Assembly: GCA_905397405.1 (NCBI GenBank)
Contig: CAJPVJ010000188.1
Coordinates: 1 to 33,458, forward strand
DNA: 33,458 bases
From: Oppiella nova
Taxonomy: Eukaryota; Arthropoda; Arachnida; Sarcoptiformes; Oppiidae
Direction: 5' to 3'
The translations under genes were made by a program, and so were the position numbers. Below are positions 19,158 to 29,711 of the stretch, in pieces. Each line of letters begins with the position of its first letter. Positions within the stretch are counted from its first letter, which is position 1. A model generated the notes under the pieces. The model worked only from the letters and a program-made list of their open reading frames with translations. It made no database searches and had not been told where the DNA came from.

Positions 19158-20249
19158 TTAATTATTTACACACAACTGTATTAACATAACAATGAACATA
19201 GTCCTGACTTTGAAGCTAATCTTTTTTATTATATTTGAATAAGTAGAACAGGGTGTAAACTCCATAAAATTTTTTATGAAATTTCATACTTAAAATTTAT
19301 AACAAAATTGATTACATTTTACAAATAAATATTTTTAAAGGTTTCCTGTTTTGAAATATATGTATTTTACTTTATACAAAACTGATAAATAATACAATAT
19401 ACAATATTCAAAAAGTAAAATTTTTCATTAATAATTGCTAAATTATTAATTAAATTAGCCTAATAGTTAACTAAATTTAGTTAATTAGTCACAAAATTAA
19501 CTAAATTGTGAAATATATAAACAAATTTAGTCAATTTTATACATTATTAAATTTAATTTAACGTACAATTAAGTTAATTTAACGCACAATTAAGTTAATT
19601 TAATCCATAATTAAATTAATTTAGTTATCAAGATAGTTAATGCGCCTAACAATTAAGTTGTTTTAATTCATAATTAATTAAACTTAGTTAAATACATTTA
19701 ATTTTTAAATAAATCTATTTAATTATTAATTAAAACAGCTTAATTATTAGGTAAATTAACTATTTTAGTAAGTAAAATAAATTTAATGATGTATAAAATT
19801 GGCTAAAATATGAATTAAATTTGTTTATATATTTCACAATATAGTTAATTTTGTGAATAATAAAAAAATTTAGTTACCTATTGAGCTAATAAAATATTTT
19901 TCAAATAATTTAGAAATCAAATCACATGTGTTTTATATGACATGTAAACATCACATGTTTTGCATTTACATAGAGTATAGAATTTTGTGTTATCATAACC
20001 GGTTCTATCCGGATTCTCGCTTCAAAGTCAGGACTATAACAATGAATGTTATGACAGACCCCATGAATGCAAACTTCATATCATTACAAATACATAGAAA
20101 GCCATGTAAAGACCTTTGAATACATTTCCATATAATTAAACATTGAATTGAATTGAATTATCTTTAATGATGTCAATTGTGAATAGTTTTTAGTTATACA
20201 TGAGATGAAATGATTTAAAGTCGTTCAATGAGTTTAAAATAATAAATTG
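19158..20249 (-). pseudogene. GR subfamily B relic (copy 5) split by a foldback element
   Basis: The C-terminal coding end is recognisable at 19158-19197 (stop TAA at 19158-19160, then TVMLIQLCVNN-type codons). It continues at 20038-20249 after an 840-bp insertion. That second part still matches the TM7 region, the QMTSIEI loop and the HRPT region, but with several indels and substitutions. Homology ends at about 20249 beside a DEG/ENaC fragment on the other strand. The rest of the receptor is absent. It is older than B2 and B4, judging by divergence. Confidence 0.75.
19198..20037. mobile_element. Foldback non-autonomous DNA element, 19-bp terminal repeats
   Basis: Termini ATAGTCCTGACTTTGAAGC (19198-19216) and its exact reverse complement (20019-20037). 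Flanks aacaatgaac and aacaatgaat form a 9-10-bp target duplication of the GR coding sequence. The interior is almost pure A/T, rich in ttaa and ttaattaa motifs, and is itself largely an inverted repeat: a segment near 19491-19530 (cacaaaattaact, tgtgaaatatataaacaaat) reappears inverted near 19815-19858. No transposase. A 9-10-bp duplication fits Mutator-like or similar superfamilies; I cannot decide which. Confidence 0.8.
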
Positions 20250-20434
20250 ATTTGCCGACCGAAACGACCGTTATTTTCGAGATATCGTTGAAAATGTTTT
20301 TCGAGGAGTACGTCAGCCTAACGGCCAGTATTATAAGCCTATGGTTTGGTTTTGCTATCATTATGTTTACGAAATTACATGTTAGACAATATTTTCGTAA
20401 TATGTTTATTAAAGTCGGTAATGTATTTATATAA
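20246..20434 (+). pseudogene. DEG/ENaC channel C-terminal fragment
   Basis: The plus-strand frame reads ...LPTETTVIFEISLKMFFEEY, then VSLTASIISLWFGFAIIMFT, and stops after about 60 codons. The order P-x-T-x-x-F, then E-E-Y-x-x-L-x-S-x-x-S-L-W-F-G-F, is the pre-TM2 and TM2 signature of pickpocket-type DEG/ENaC channels. The family filter G-x-S position reads G-F-A. There is no ectodomain upstream: the frame begins at a stop at 20243-20245, where GR B5 relic DNA starts. Its base composition is less AT-biased than its surroundings. It is an isolated last exon or a transplanted piece, opposite in strand to all other genes here. Confidence 0.7.
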
Positions 20435-20689
20435 AACACGGTTAACAATAATGTTAAAGTAACTGTTCATGCTAAAATATTTTAAGATTCTGTTAGTATA
20501 GCAAGTATTGAGTAAATTATAAATATTCTATATATTAAGTTACTATTGTATTCATGAACATGCGTAACTTAATATTATATTTATATTATATTTATTTCTA
20601 ATTATTACATGATTTAATGTATTATTTCTGTACTGTAATAAAATTATAATTAATAAAATGATTAATTTTTAAATTTTTAATAAATAATA
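20435..20689. other. Short AT-rich spacer
   Basis: No gene or repeat recognised between the DEG/ENaC fragment and the stop of the next receptor. Confidence 0.4.
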
Positions 20690-21730
20690 TTATGACTGAT
20701 TTTGCATTATCTGTATTAGCATTACAGTGAAAGAGATCACAGAACCTAAGAATGTAACTAAAAATCTCTTATTAATCACAAACATATTGAATGCCATGTA
20801 TTCACAACGATTATGAAACAATGGGTGCATCAAAATCATACAGCGCTGTACTTCCCGTGTATTAAACATTTGTCTATTTGTACTCAATCTGTGAAACAAC
20901 TCATTGACAGTCGGTCTCTGACTCTGAAAATAGTCGACAGAAAACACGTAAAACAAATCAATGATAACAATCAGAAAGTACTCGAAATAGCCCTGAATTT
21001 CGGGTTCATTAGTGTTGAGCGCGATATGTGTTAATCGGATACAAGTCGTGGAAAATAGTTCACAGAATAATATAAACGGAAAAATACCCAAACATTCATT
21101 CATTGAATCTTTCAAACATTGAATGTCAGTAACAATTGTCTGTAATTCACGGCATTCATTATCAATTGAATGTTGGATATTGTCAATAATCTTGGTGATA
21201 TTAGTCTCTAATAAATGTACGCCATAATAAATATAAATTAATAATATGGGTACGGCTATAAAGTAGCTATATATTAGCGTCCATGTTACATGTCCATTCA
21301 TGGTTTGTTTTAAATAACATAAAATAATTACAGGTTCCACCATGGTAAATACGAACCAAATGAATGTTAATATCAAACTAAATCGGTTTAACTTTTGCTT
21401 TTGCCTATCATTTAAACGTTTATCAATTTTGATGAGTATGTCATGAATTTTGGGTGATTTGTAAATAAAACATACATATGATGTGAATATTAGAAATTGT
21501 TTAATAGACACAGAAATCATGAATAAAATTGAGTAAAAACTGTTGTCATTCATTTCAATAATAATTGCGGCAATAAACAAATAAATGTGATATAAAATAT
21601 ACATAGCTTTAATAGTGGTTAGAGTTGCTTGTTTAATACAATTGTATTTACAGTTGCTTGTATTGAATATATCAAAGCCAAATATTATGTAAATACATAA
21701 AAATAAACAGTTAACTGGTTTAATAAGCAT
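20690..21730 (-). CDS. Gustatory receptor-like protein D
   Basis: Intact single exon, 346 aa, starting MLIKPVNCLFLCIYIIFGFD. It shows the same plan as A-C: TM1 about 37-57, TM2 about 67-90, TM3 about 117-139, TM4 about 150-175, the conserved CLGIFPFILFCELFSTTCIR in TM5 (213-232), TM6 about 248-267, YFQSQRPTVNEL (267-278), and TM7 about 322-343 with SFTVMLIQI (Ser in place of the usual Thr). The intracellular loop between TM4 and TM5 is longer than in A and acidic. It belongs with gene E (CELFSTTCIRLTH, FQSQRPTVNEL) in a subfamily distinct from A-C. Codon use is less AT-biased in the TM5-TM6 region. Confidence 0.92.
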   Translation of the reverse strand: MLIKPVNCLFLCIYIIFGFDIFNTSNCKYNCIKQATLTTIKAMYILYHIYLFIAAIIIEMNDNSFYSILFMISVSIKQFLIFTSYVCFIYKSPKIHDILIKIDKRLNDRQKQKLNRFSLILTFIWFVFTMVEPVIILCYLKQTMNGHVTWTLIYSYFIAVPILLIYIYYGVHLLETNITKIIDNIQHSIDNECRELQTIVTDIQCLKDSMNECLGIFPFILFCELFSTTCIRLTHIALNTNEPEIQGYFEYFLIVIIDLFYVFSVDYFQSQRPTVNELFHRLSTNRQMFNTREVQRCMILMHPLFHNRCEYMAFNMFVINKRFLVTFLGSVISFTVMLIQIMQNQS

Positions 21731-22489
21731 GGTTAATTTGAATTTAGTGTTGTTTTAAGAGGTCGCGCACTCCATGTTTGATAGTCTGTGTAAACCTCTG
21801 AAAAAAAATAATTAAATTAATAAAACAAATACATGTACAACAAGTACATGTAGTTTTTAAAATACAATTTCATAAGCTTGGACTTAATGAGTGTTATTAT
21901 GAAGTTTAATGCAAACTAATTACTTATTTGTCTACTTTTTCCTATATTTATACAAGGTTATACGATCAATAAATTCACAATTATTTAACTTACTATAATA
22001 ATGTAATTATTTTGTAAATAAAATGATTTGCATTCAAATCATATAAATTGAAAACATGTTGATTAATAAGTAATTACACGGCTTTTATATAAAATAATAA
22101 ATTAATTTATTTTGAAAACATAAAAAGTCTTTTCAGATGAAAATTATTAAATAAAATGGTTTGACAAGCGAATAATAAAAATATAATTATTATTAACATA
22201 ATTTAGTAGTGAATTTATTATATAATCATATAAATTACAATATTTTATTTATAATAAATTTGTAAAATTATTGAAAATATTAAAAATGACAAATTAAACA
22301 TACTTCAAAAATTGTAACTTTTTCAAATGTTCATTCACTTAAAAACTTTTGATTATATAATTTATAACATTATTTATTCAATACTGTATTACTAATAAAA
22401 TATTCATTGACATAATATTGACAAAATAAAACAATTTTTAAAACATATATAAAATAATTAAATTCTACTAAAAAAGATTTATTCAATAA
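21731..22489. other. Spacer upstream of gene D, possible 5' UTR splice acceptor
   Basis: Mostly featureless AT-rich DNA. On the minus strand a pyrimidine tract ending TTTTTTCAG lies at about 21800. It is followed by a less AT-rich stretch containing a six-codon upstream reading frame (ATG GAG TGC GCG ACC TCT then stop), and then the ATG of gene D. This could be the last part of a spliced 5' UTR. No other coding sequence. Confidence 0.4.
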
Positions 22490-23563
22490 TTACTGATCAG
22501 TTTGAAACAACTGTATCAACATAACAGTGAACGACACGACAGACCCTAAAAAGGTTAACAAAAACTTCTTATCGACAGAAAACACATTGAAAGCCGTGTA
22601 TTGACTGCGGCTATAGTTGTAAACGAGTTGTTGTGTCACAATATTCTTGACATTCAGTGTCCACGCGTTGAGCGGCGTATTCACGCGACTCAAGCCGTGC
22701 AGCAACTCATTGACGGTCGGTCTCTGGCTCTGGAAATAGTCGACAGAAAACAAGTAAAACAAATCGATGACACAAATCTGGAAAAACTCAAAATAGCCCT
22801 GAATTTCGTGTCGGTTTGCCATACGTTTGACACTATGGTGGACCACGATATGCGTCAATCGGATACATGTCGTGGAGAATAGCTCACAGAATATGAGAAA
22901 CGGAAATATTCCCAGACTTTCATTGACTGAATCTTTTAGGCGTTGAATGTGGAGAATATTCGCACGAATTCTGCCGTATTTGGTGTCAATGGACTCATTC
23001 ATACAGTTGTTATTGATTTGTATGACATTTCTCTCCAATAAATATATGCCGTAAGAGATGTATATCAATAGCAACGGTATTGTTATAAACCAGCCAAACA
23101 TTACAAACATATAGAATATATAAAATATAACTAGTTCATTTATAAAGAATATGACATAGACCATAAATAGTAACATAGATAGACACCAGATTATAGTTAA
23201 TATTATAGTGAAATATTTTGATTTCATTTTTTGTTTGTCATTTAAATTTTTGTCAACTGTATTGAGAATAGTTTTAATATTTTTAACCTTAAATATAAAA
23301 CATATAAAAGTAGTGAATATTATTATTTGCTTTATTAGCACGGACATTCTGTAGAATATTCTGTAGCAGTTACAATTAAGGTCTTTAATTTGCAACCTGA
23401 TTGTCCATGATACAAAAAATGCTTGCAGTAATAAATAGCATATTTTTATAATTATGAAAGTTGCTTTTAAAATTTGAGACTTTTTATTAGCATTTTGAAA
23501 TAATGTAAATCCGTATAATGTATAGATTAATGTAAATGAATTACAAACAGATTTAGTGCACAT
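22490..23563 (-). CDS. Gustatory receptor-like protein E
   Basis: Intact single exon, 357 aa, starting MCTKSVCNSFTLIYTLYGFT. It shows seven hydrophobic segments, a Lys/Asn-rich intracellular loop after TM2 (NLNDKQKMK), and TM4 reading FVMFGWFITIPLLLIYISYG. TM5 contains ESLGIFPFLIFCELFSTTCI. TM6 is followed by YFQSQRPTVNELLHGL, and TM7 contains SFTVMLIQLF. Closest in the window to gene D. The 3' half is distinctly less AT-rich than the A-C array (e.g. ccacgcgttgagcggcgtattc). That suggests stronger coding constraint or an older, slower-evolving copy. Confidence 0.92.
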   Translation of the reverse strand: MCTKSVCNSFTLIYTLYGFTLFQNANKKSQILKATFIIIKICYLLLQAFFVSWTIRLQIKDLNCNCYRIFYRMSVLIKQIIIFTTFICFIFKVKNIKTILNTVDKNLNDKQKMKSKYFTIILTIIWCLSMLLFMVYVIFFINELVIFYIFYMFVMFGWFITIPLLLIYISYGIYLLERNVIQINNNCMNESIDTKYGRIRANILHIQRLKDSVNESLGIFPFLIFCELFSTTCIRLTHIVVHHSVKRMANRHEIQGYFEFFQICVIDLFYLFSVDYFQSQRPTVNELLHGLSRVNTPLNAWTLNVKNIVTQQLVYNYSRSQYTAFNVFSVDKKFLLTFLGSVVSFTVMLIQLFQTDQ

Positions 23564-24219
23564 TTTGACAATATATTTAAGATTTAATGTGTAGGTAGAT
23601 AAAATTTCAACTAAAATGAACTATGAAAGGTTGATTATTTTATTATAAATATATAAACTAATTATAAAGTGCTCTTGAACAAATGAAATGTACTTAATGA
23701 ATGTACATGTAAATGTTAGTAAATTAATTAATTTTATTCCGATTTGTCACATGAAATGTTACAAGTACATAAACAGGTATACAATAAGTTAAAGTTTAAC
23801 AAATTGTAACTTGTTGTTTCTCTATAATGCATTTATTTTTATTTAAAGTGTGACATTTGGAATTATAATTATAATAATTCATTCATCAAAATGTACCAGA
23901 TAATTATTGTTTGTTATGTTAAATTATTTTTAGAAAAGCGTATAATGCCATTGACATGAAACAAATAAAACTTTGAACTATTTTATGGTTAATTTTTGGT
24001 CGTTTATATCTCAAACAATTATTTGAATATAAATAAAAATAGATAATTAAAATGTTTTTGTCGATATGAATGAAAAGTTTCCAGATATTTTTATTTTCAT
24101 AAATAATCAATTATAATTAAACAATTACATTATTAAGTAGTAAATATTATTGGTTTTATTATTAACATGAGTTCAAATAAACTTATTTTAATTATACTTA
24201 AATAATTTACAGGTAACAT
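23564..24219. other. Non-coding spacer between GR E and IR1
   Basis: AT-rich with no supported gene. A 63-codon minus-strand open frame at 23919-24110 has no recognisable domain or homologous copy in the window. The tandem-duplicated IR block begins at about 24220. Confidence 0.45.
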
Positions 24220-24259
24220 AATAAAAATTATATTATACATGCTCATTATTTACAATTAT

Positions 24260-26105
24260 TCAAATGATAAAAGCATGTTGCTTCGTAATCTTGGTGGATA
24301 AGGGTGTATTTATTTGGTCACCATGCACACAAATCGGATTATCAGGCAACTTTAAAGTCATTGGTAGCTTAATTATAAATTTAGTACTCTCATGAATTGT
24401 TTTCACAATTAAACCTGGTTGAGTTAATGTGCCCTGTGATTTGCACTTATAATTAACATTTATTTTGTAATATTGAAAAACATATTTATGCACACATTTG
24501 GCAATACATTCAAACACTAACAACACACTAGAAATGGTTAACCCGGATATCAATAGTATATAAACTCCAATCAAATTACTCATAGAAATGGGTGTAAGTG
24601 TTGTGTAAGCCTTAGGTCTCTCATCTAATTCTGGACCAAAACCTCTCGGTTTAAACGATTTTCTCCACTCGTATTCATAGACACCATTCTCTTGATACAG
24701 GGCTATGACTTCATTCAAACCGTCCACAAAGACCTGGCTCACCACCGGTTGGTTAAGCATTAGAAAATAATTATAGGAATTCTCCTCCGGTTCCGACAAA
24801 AAGTAGTCCAAACCCTCTGTATATCCGTCCAAACCATGCATTTGCTGCACATTTCTCAGCAAATAATAGCCCAATTGTTTGCTAATAGTTAGCACACTAT
24901 TGTTTCGTACGATATCTAAAAATATATCCTTTTGTAGAGATATATCAAAAAATATATCAAGCACATCATTGATTTCCATCCGGCGGCCGATGTCCAGTGC
25001 CATCTCATTGCCCACCAGACCCTCCCTCATGACAAAGTCCTGCAGATCAAAGCCAAACCATATTATCTTTGAGTGTTTCCAGTGGCTCCGCATTAAGTCG
25101 TGTTTTGTGTCCACTTTGTCGATAAGCTGTCCACTCATGATTGAGTCGTATAACTGTCCCGTGAATAGAGATAATAATAGCGTATATCCTATTAACCAGG
25201 ACCCGGCTAACACTCTGTCAAATAATATTCGTTTGGGTTTAATTGAGTTATAGTGGGACAGTATTACAGAAATATAGGCCCATATTATGTGTAAAAATTT
25301 GCCAATTGATTGATATTTGATACCAAATAATATTGCGATCGATAGTATGGATATTAGGAGTAATAGATAGATATAACTGTCCATACAGTCAATGAAATCA
25401 AATATCGAGTGACCAACTAACGAGGTAAAATAATTATTTTAAAAATTAAAATTTATAAATACAGGTAGTAAACTAAAAACATAAAAACTAATATATTCAA
25501 TCTTAATGACAATCATGTACTCTATGTAATGTAGTATAATATATTTAACAGATATATATATTTTGATTTTATAATAAATTGTAAATTATAGAAAATATTG
25601 CAAAACTTATATAATCTAAATAAATTGATCTTGAAGTTATATGCTGACCTATAACCGGTTTGCTGATATAGATATCGCCATACAATGAGCCAATGTATCG
25701 ACTCAATAGCATATCATTGTCAGCTGAAAGAGGTGTGACACCACCCTTAGCCTGATAGGGGGCCAGTAGCACGTGTGGCATATCGCTGGCCTCGCCAGTG
25801 GTATAACCTCCCATAAACTCAGATGTAAAAGTTTGCATGTCCTTCACGTGGACGGGTAGTACGAAATCAGTATTGATATGTTGAGCCACTGTTCGCAATA
25901 GTAGTATAAATGGACCGCAATATTGGTAGTAAACTATGGAGTCATTCATTTCGGGGCTTATCTCCCATTCCCTGTATTTGAGAAATGGTGGCACCGCTAA
26001 GGGGATAGTATTTATGGGACTGGTAGTTGCATTAATAGCCCAATTGGTGACACTTTGCATAGAGTTGAGTGTAACACAAGTTTCATTAGCAAGGTTTGTG
26101 ACCAT
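24260..26105 (-). CDS. Ionotropic receptor (divergent IR), copy 1, two exons
   Basis: Exon 1 is 26105-25649 and exon 2 is 25416-24260. The 232-bp intron (GT at 25648, AG at 25417) is phase 1. The predicted protein is 537 aa. Exon 1 gives the S1 half of the ligand-binding domain (AVPPFLKYREW, YCGPFILLLRTVAQHINTDF, GDIYISKPVI). Exon 2 gives TM1 (SYIYLLLLISILSIAILF), the pore loop (LHIIWAYISVILSHY), TM2 with SLFTGQLYDSIM (equivalent of SYTANLA), the S2 half, TM3 (about 434-458) and a cytoplasmic tail of about 79 residues. No amino-terminal domain or clear signal peptide is seen, as in other divergent IRs. Seven residues before SKP, where glutamate receptors have the binding Arg, there is Leu, so it probably does not bind glutamate. 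The start is conserved in copy 2; a further upstream exon cannot be excluded. Confidence 0.85.
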
Positions 26106-26919
26106 AATTTATATAGTAATTATTATAAGTTATTTGTATTAAGAGTGTTTATTAATAAAATAATAATATTTAACCGCAAGATATAAGTGTACTTGCTTAC
26201 GACGTTATCACTTTAAAATATATACATTAAATTAATTAGTTAATAATGATTATTGGTAATATCATTTTAGACTATATCATTTTGACATAGTACTACAGTA
26301 CTAATTGTATACATAGTAACAGGGATATCATAATCGTAAAAACAATTATGATTGATATAATAATCTCTAGTTTAAATCATTATACTATCATTATTATAGT
26401 AGTTATTATTATTTTTTACATTATTACATTATCAACATTATTATCAATATGCTGTATATTGCACTTAATCGATATTAGCAATACTTCAGATAAAAATATA
26501 TTATGCATCAATTTTGAAAAGTTATATCTGGTTCAATATATCGGATGAATATTTAGTCGTAAGCAAAAAATGCTTGTAAGAAGCGAAAGATAAGCCTATA
26601 TTAGTCAGGAATCATCCGATATATTGAACCAGATATTTATGAAAAGTTTTGGTATGGTTAATAGGCCGTATACAATTAAAAACATATTAGCATATATTAA
26701 AATTGAAGGTTTTCATGAAAATATTTACCTTTATTCATTCATTATCAACATGATCATTAAAATTGTTAAAAAATATTTATAATAGCCCTCTAATGTTTTA
26801 TTGTGTACACATCATTTAATTCTTATAAAATGGATTGAAATATAACTTATTTGAGATTTTTACATTAAAATAGATTGTTTAATTTTAATAGTAAATTAAT
26901 TATAACTAATATTTAAATC
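26106..26919. other. IR1 upstream region
   Basis: No gene. It is homologous to 28967-29700 upstream of IR2 (shared gcaagatataagtgtacttg, catagtaacagggatatcat, atggttaataggccgtatac), so it probably includes the IR promoter. It is interrupted by the small element at 26524-26639, which the IR2 region lacks. The 66-codon plus-strand open frame here is AT-rich low-complexity sequence. Confidence 0.5.
26524..26639. mobile_element. Miniature inverted-repeat element, about 116 bp
   Basis: Perfect 25-bp inverted repeats, 26524-26548 (atatctggttcaatatatcg...) and 26612-26636. A 9-bp direct repeat tgaaaagtt lies at 26515-26523 and 26640-26648. The homologous position upstream of IR2 (near 29410-29430) has no such insert, so it jumped in after the IR duplication, or was lost from copy 2. 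No coding capacity; superfamily not assignable. Confidence 0.75.
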
Positions 26920-27155
26920 AATAATTATAAATTGGTTTGCATTCACTCTATTAACATAACAGTGAATGTAGTGACAAAACCCACAAAACTAATCATAAAT
27001 CTCGCATTGAATGCATGTATTTACTATGAAAATAGCTTGACACCAATTGTTGAATCAAATTATGTTTAATACACAAATCATATGAATTCAAAGTTATAAT
27101 GATTTGATTCAATCAAATAAAACAAATCATTAACTTTTGGTCTATGGGTCTAATA
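26920..27155 (-). pseudogene. GR C-terminal relic, left copy
   Basis: The minus strand preserves the end of a GR: codons for FTVMLIQ (ctattaacataacagtgaatg), part of TM7 and the region before it, back to the RPK/RPTVN area (ggtctatgg). Small deletions disrupt it, for instance in the YMAFN-type segment. It is the truncated twin of the relic at 29712-30560 and was cut at about 27155 by the tandem duplication breakpoint. Confidence 0.7.
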
Positions 27156-27294
27156 AAAATCATATTTTACATTCTCATTATTTAAAATTCTGTAAATGAT
27201 TAAGTATGTTGTTTCGTAATCTGGGGGAATATTGGTGTAATAATTTGGTTAGCATGCACACAAATCGGATTACCAGGCAACTTTATAGTCATTG

Positions 27295-28966
27295 TTAGCT
27301 TAAATAATTAACATTCATATTGTAATATTGAAAAACAGATTTATGCACACATTTGACAATACATTCAAACACTAACAACACACTAGAAATGGTTAACCCG
27401 GATATCCATAATATATAAACTCCAATCAAATTACTTGTAGAAATGGGTGTAAGAGTTTTGAAAGCCTTGGGTCTCTCATCTAATTCTGGACCAAAACCTC
27501 TCGGTTTAAGCAATTTTCTCGACTCGTATTCATAGACACCATTCTCTTGGTAGACAGCAATCGCGGCATTCAAACTGTCCACAAAGACCTGGCTAACAGC
27601 CAATTGGTTAAGCAAAAGGTAATAACTATAGGAATTTTCCTCCGGTTCCGACAAAATGTAGTCCAAACCCTCTATATATCCGTCCAAACCATGCATTTGT
27701 TGCACATTTCTCAGCAAATAATAGCCCAATTGTTGGTTAATAGTTAACAGACTATTGTTTCGTACGATATCTAAAACTAGATCCTTTTGTAGAGATATAT
27801 CATACATTATATCAATTAAATCATTCATTTCCATCCGGCGCCCGATGTCTATTGCCATCTCATTGCCCACCACACCCTCCCTCACGACATAGTCCTGCAG
27901 ATCAAAGCCAAACCATATTATCTTTGAGTGTTTCCACTGGTTTCGCATTAAGTCGTGTTTGGTGTCCACTTTGTCGATAGGCTTTCCACTCATGATTGAG
28001 TCGTATAACTGTCCCGTGAATAGAGATAATAATAGCGTATATCCTATTAACCAGGACCCGGCTAACACTCTGTCAAATAATATTCGTTTGGGTTTAATTG
28101 AGTTATAGTGGGACAGTATTACAGAAATATAGGCCCATATTATGAGTAGAAATTTGCCAATTGATTGATATTTGATACCAAATAATATTGCGATCGATAG
28201 TATGGATATTAAGAGGAAAAGATAGATATAACTGTCCATACAGTCAATGAAATCAAATATCGAGTGACCAACTAACGAGGTAAAATAATTATTTTAAAAA
28301 TTAACATGTATAAATAGTAAACTAAAAACATAAAAATTAATATATTCAATCGTAATCACAATCATGTGCTCTATGTAATGTATTCTAAATATTATAATAT
28401 AACGTTATTTAACAAATATATATATTTTTTGGTAATAAATTGTAAATTATAGAAATTATAGTAAAAGTAATGTAATCTAAACAAATTGACCAAGCAATTA
28501 TATGCGAACCTATAACCGGTTTGCTGATATAGATATCGCCATACAATGAGCCAATGTATCGACTCAATAGCATATCATTGTCAGATGAAAGAGGTGTGAC
28601 ACCACCCTTAGCCTGATAGGGGAACAGTAGCATATGTGGCATATCTCTGGATTCGCCAGAAATATAGCCTACCATAAACTCGGATATAAAAGTTTGCATG
28701 TCCTTCACGTGGACGGGTAGTACGAAATCAGTATTGATATGTTGAGCCACTGTTCGTAATAGTAGTATAAATGGACCGCAATATTGGTAGTAAACTATGG
28801 AGTCATTCATTTCGGGGCTTATCTCCCATTCCCTGTATTTGAGAAATGATGGGATCGCTAAGGGGATAGTATTTATGGGACTGGTCGTTGAATTAATAGT
28901 CCAATTGGTGACACTTTGTATCGAGTTGAGTGTAACACAAGTTTCATTATCAAGGTTTGTGAACAT
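27295..28966 (-). CDS. Ionotropic receptor (divergent IR), copy 2, two exons, shortened tail
   Basis: Exon 1 is 28966-28510 (457 nt, exactly the length in copy 1) and exon 2 is 28271-27295. The intron is 238 bp, with conserved GT at 28509 and AG at 28272. The predicted protein is 477 aa. All channel parts are kept (KYREWEISPEMND, YISKPVI, pore loop, LSLFTGQLYDSIMSG, TM3). After FQYYNMNVNYLS it stops: about 80 bp present in copy 1 (around 24386-24466) are deleted, which shifts the frame. The old tail codons still lie downstream, out of frame, at 27200-27295. The core is free of stops, so a channel with a short cytoplasmic tail is likely made, though early decay is possible. Leu also replaces the glutamate-binding Arg here. 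Confidence 0.8.
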
Positions 28967-29711
28967 AATTTATATAGTAATTATAATAGGTTATATACGT
29001 AGTATGTAAAGTATTTAAAGTGTGTATTAATAAAACCTACCGCAAGTTATAAGTGTACTTGTTTACGATATTATCACTTTTAAATGTATTCATTAAATTA
29101 GTTAATAATAATTATTTGTGATATAATTTTAGACCATATGATTGATATATTGTGAATTGAATACTACTCCTAATATTATACATAGTAACAGGGATATCAT
29201 AATCGCTAAACCATTATGATTGATATAATAATCTAGTTGAAATCATTATACTATCATTATTATAGTAGTTATTATTATAATTATTTTATATATTGATATT
29301 ATTACATTTTTAACATTATTATCAATATATAGTATATTAACTGTACTTTGTACAGTTTGCACATAAACGATGTTAGTAATACTTCAAATCAAAATATATT
29401 ATACAATAATTTTGAATTTATATTTTAGGAAAATTATGATATGGTTAATAGGCCGTATACAATTAAAAACATATTAGCATACATTCAAATTGAAGTTTTT
29501 ATTGAAAACCTTTACCTTAATTCATGTGTTATCATCATAATCATCAAAATAGTTAAAAATATTTTTAATAACCCTCTAATGTTTCATTGTGTACACAACA
29601 TTTAATTGTTATAAAATGAAATGAAATATAACTTATTTAAGATTTTTACATTAAAATAAATTGTTTTATTTTTATATAAAATTAACTATAACAAATGTTT
29701 AAATCAAATAA
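28967..29711. other. IR2 upstream region
   Basis: No gene. It is the counterpart of 26106-26919 without the miniature element and with scattered indels. An ATT-rich stretch (about 29215-29300) is shared with copy 1. Confidence 0.5.

Noticed and set aside
19440-19900. CRISPR-like or satellite array because of repeated ttaattaa motifs
   Set aside because: No fixed repeat/spacer periodicity; the pattern is an internal inverted repeat of a transposable element in an animal genome.
23919-24110. 63-codon minus-strand open frame as a gene
   Set aside because: Low-complexity Lys/Asn/Ile-rich frame expected by chance in AT-rich DNA; no paralogue although the region neighbours duplicated blocks.
26348-26548. 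66-codon plus-strand frame as a small membrane protein
   Set aside because: It is mostly ATT/TAT repeats and ends inside a miniature element; the homologous region upstream of IR2 does not keep the frame.
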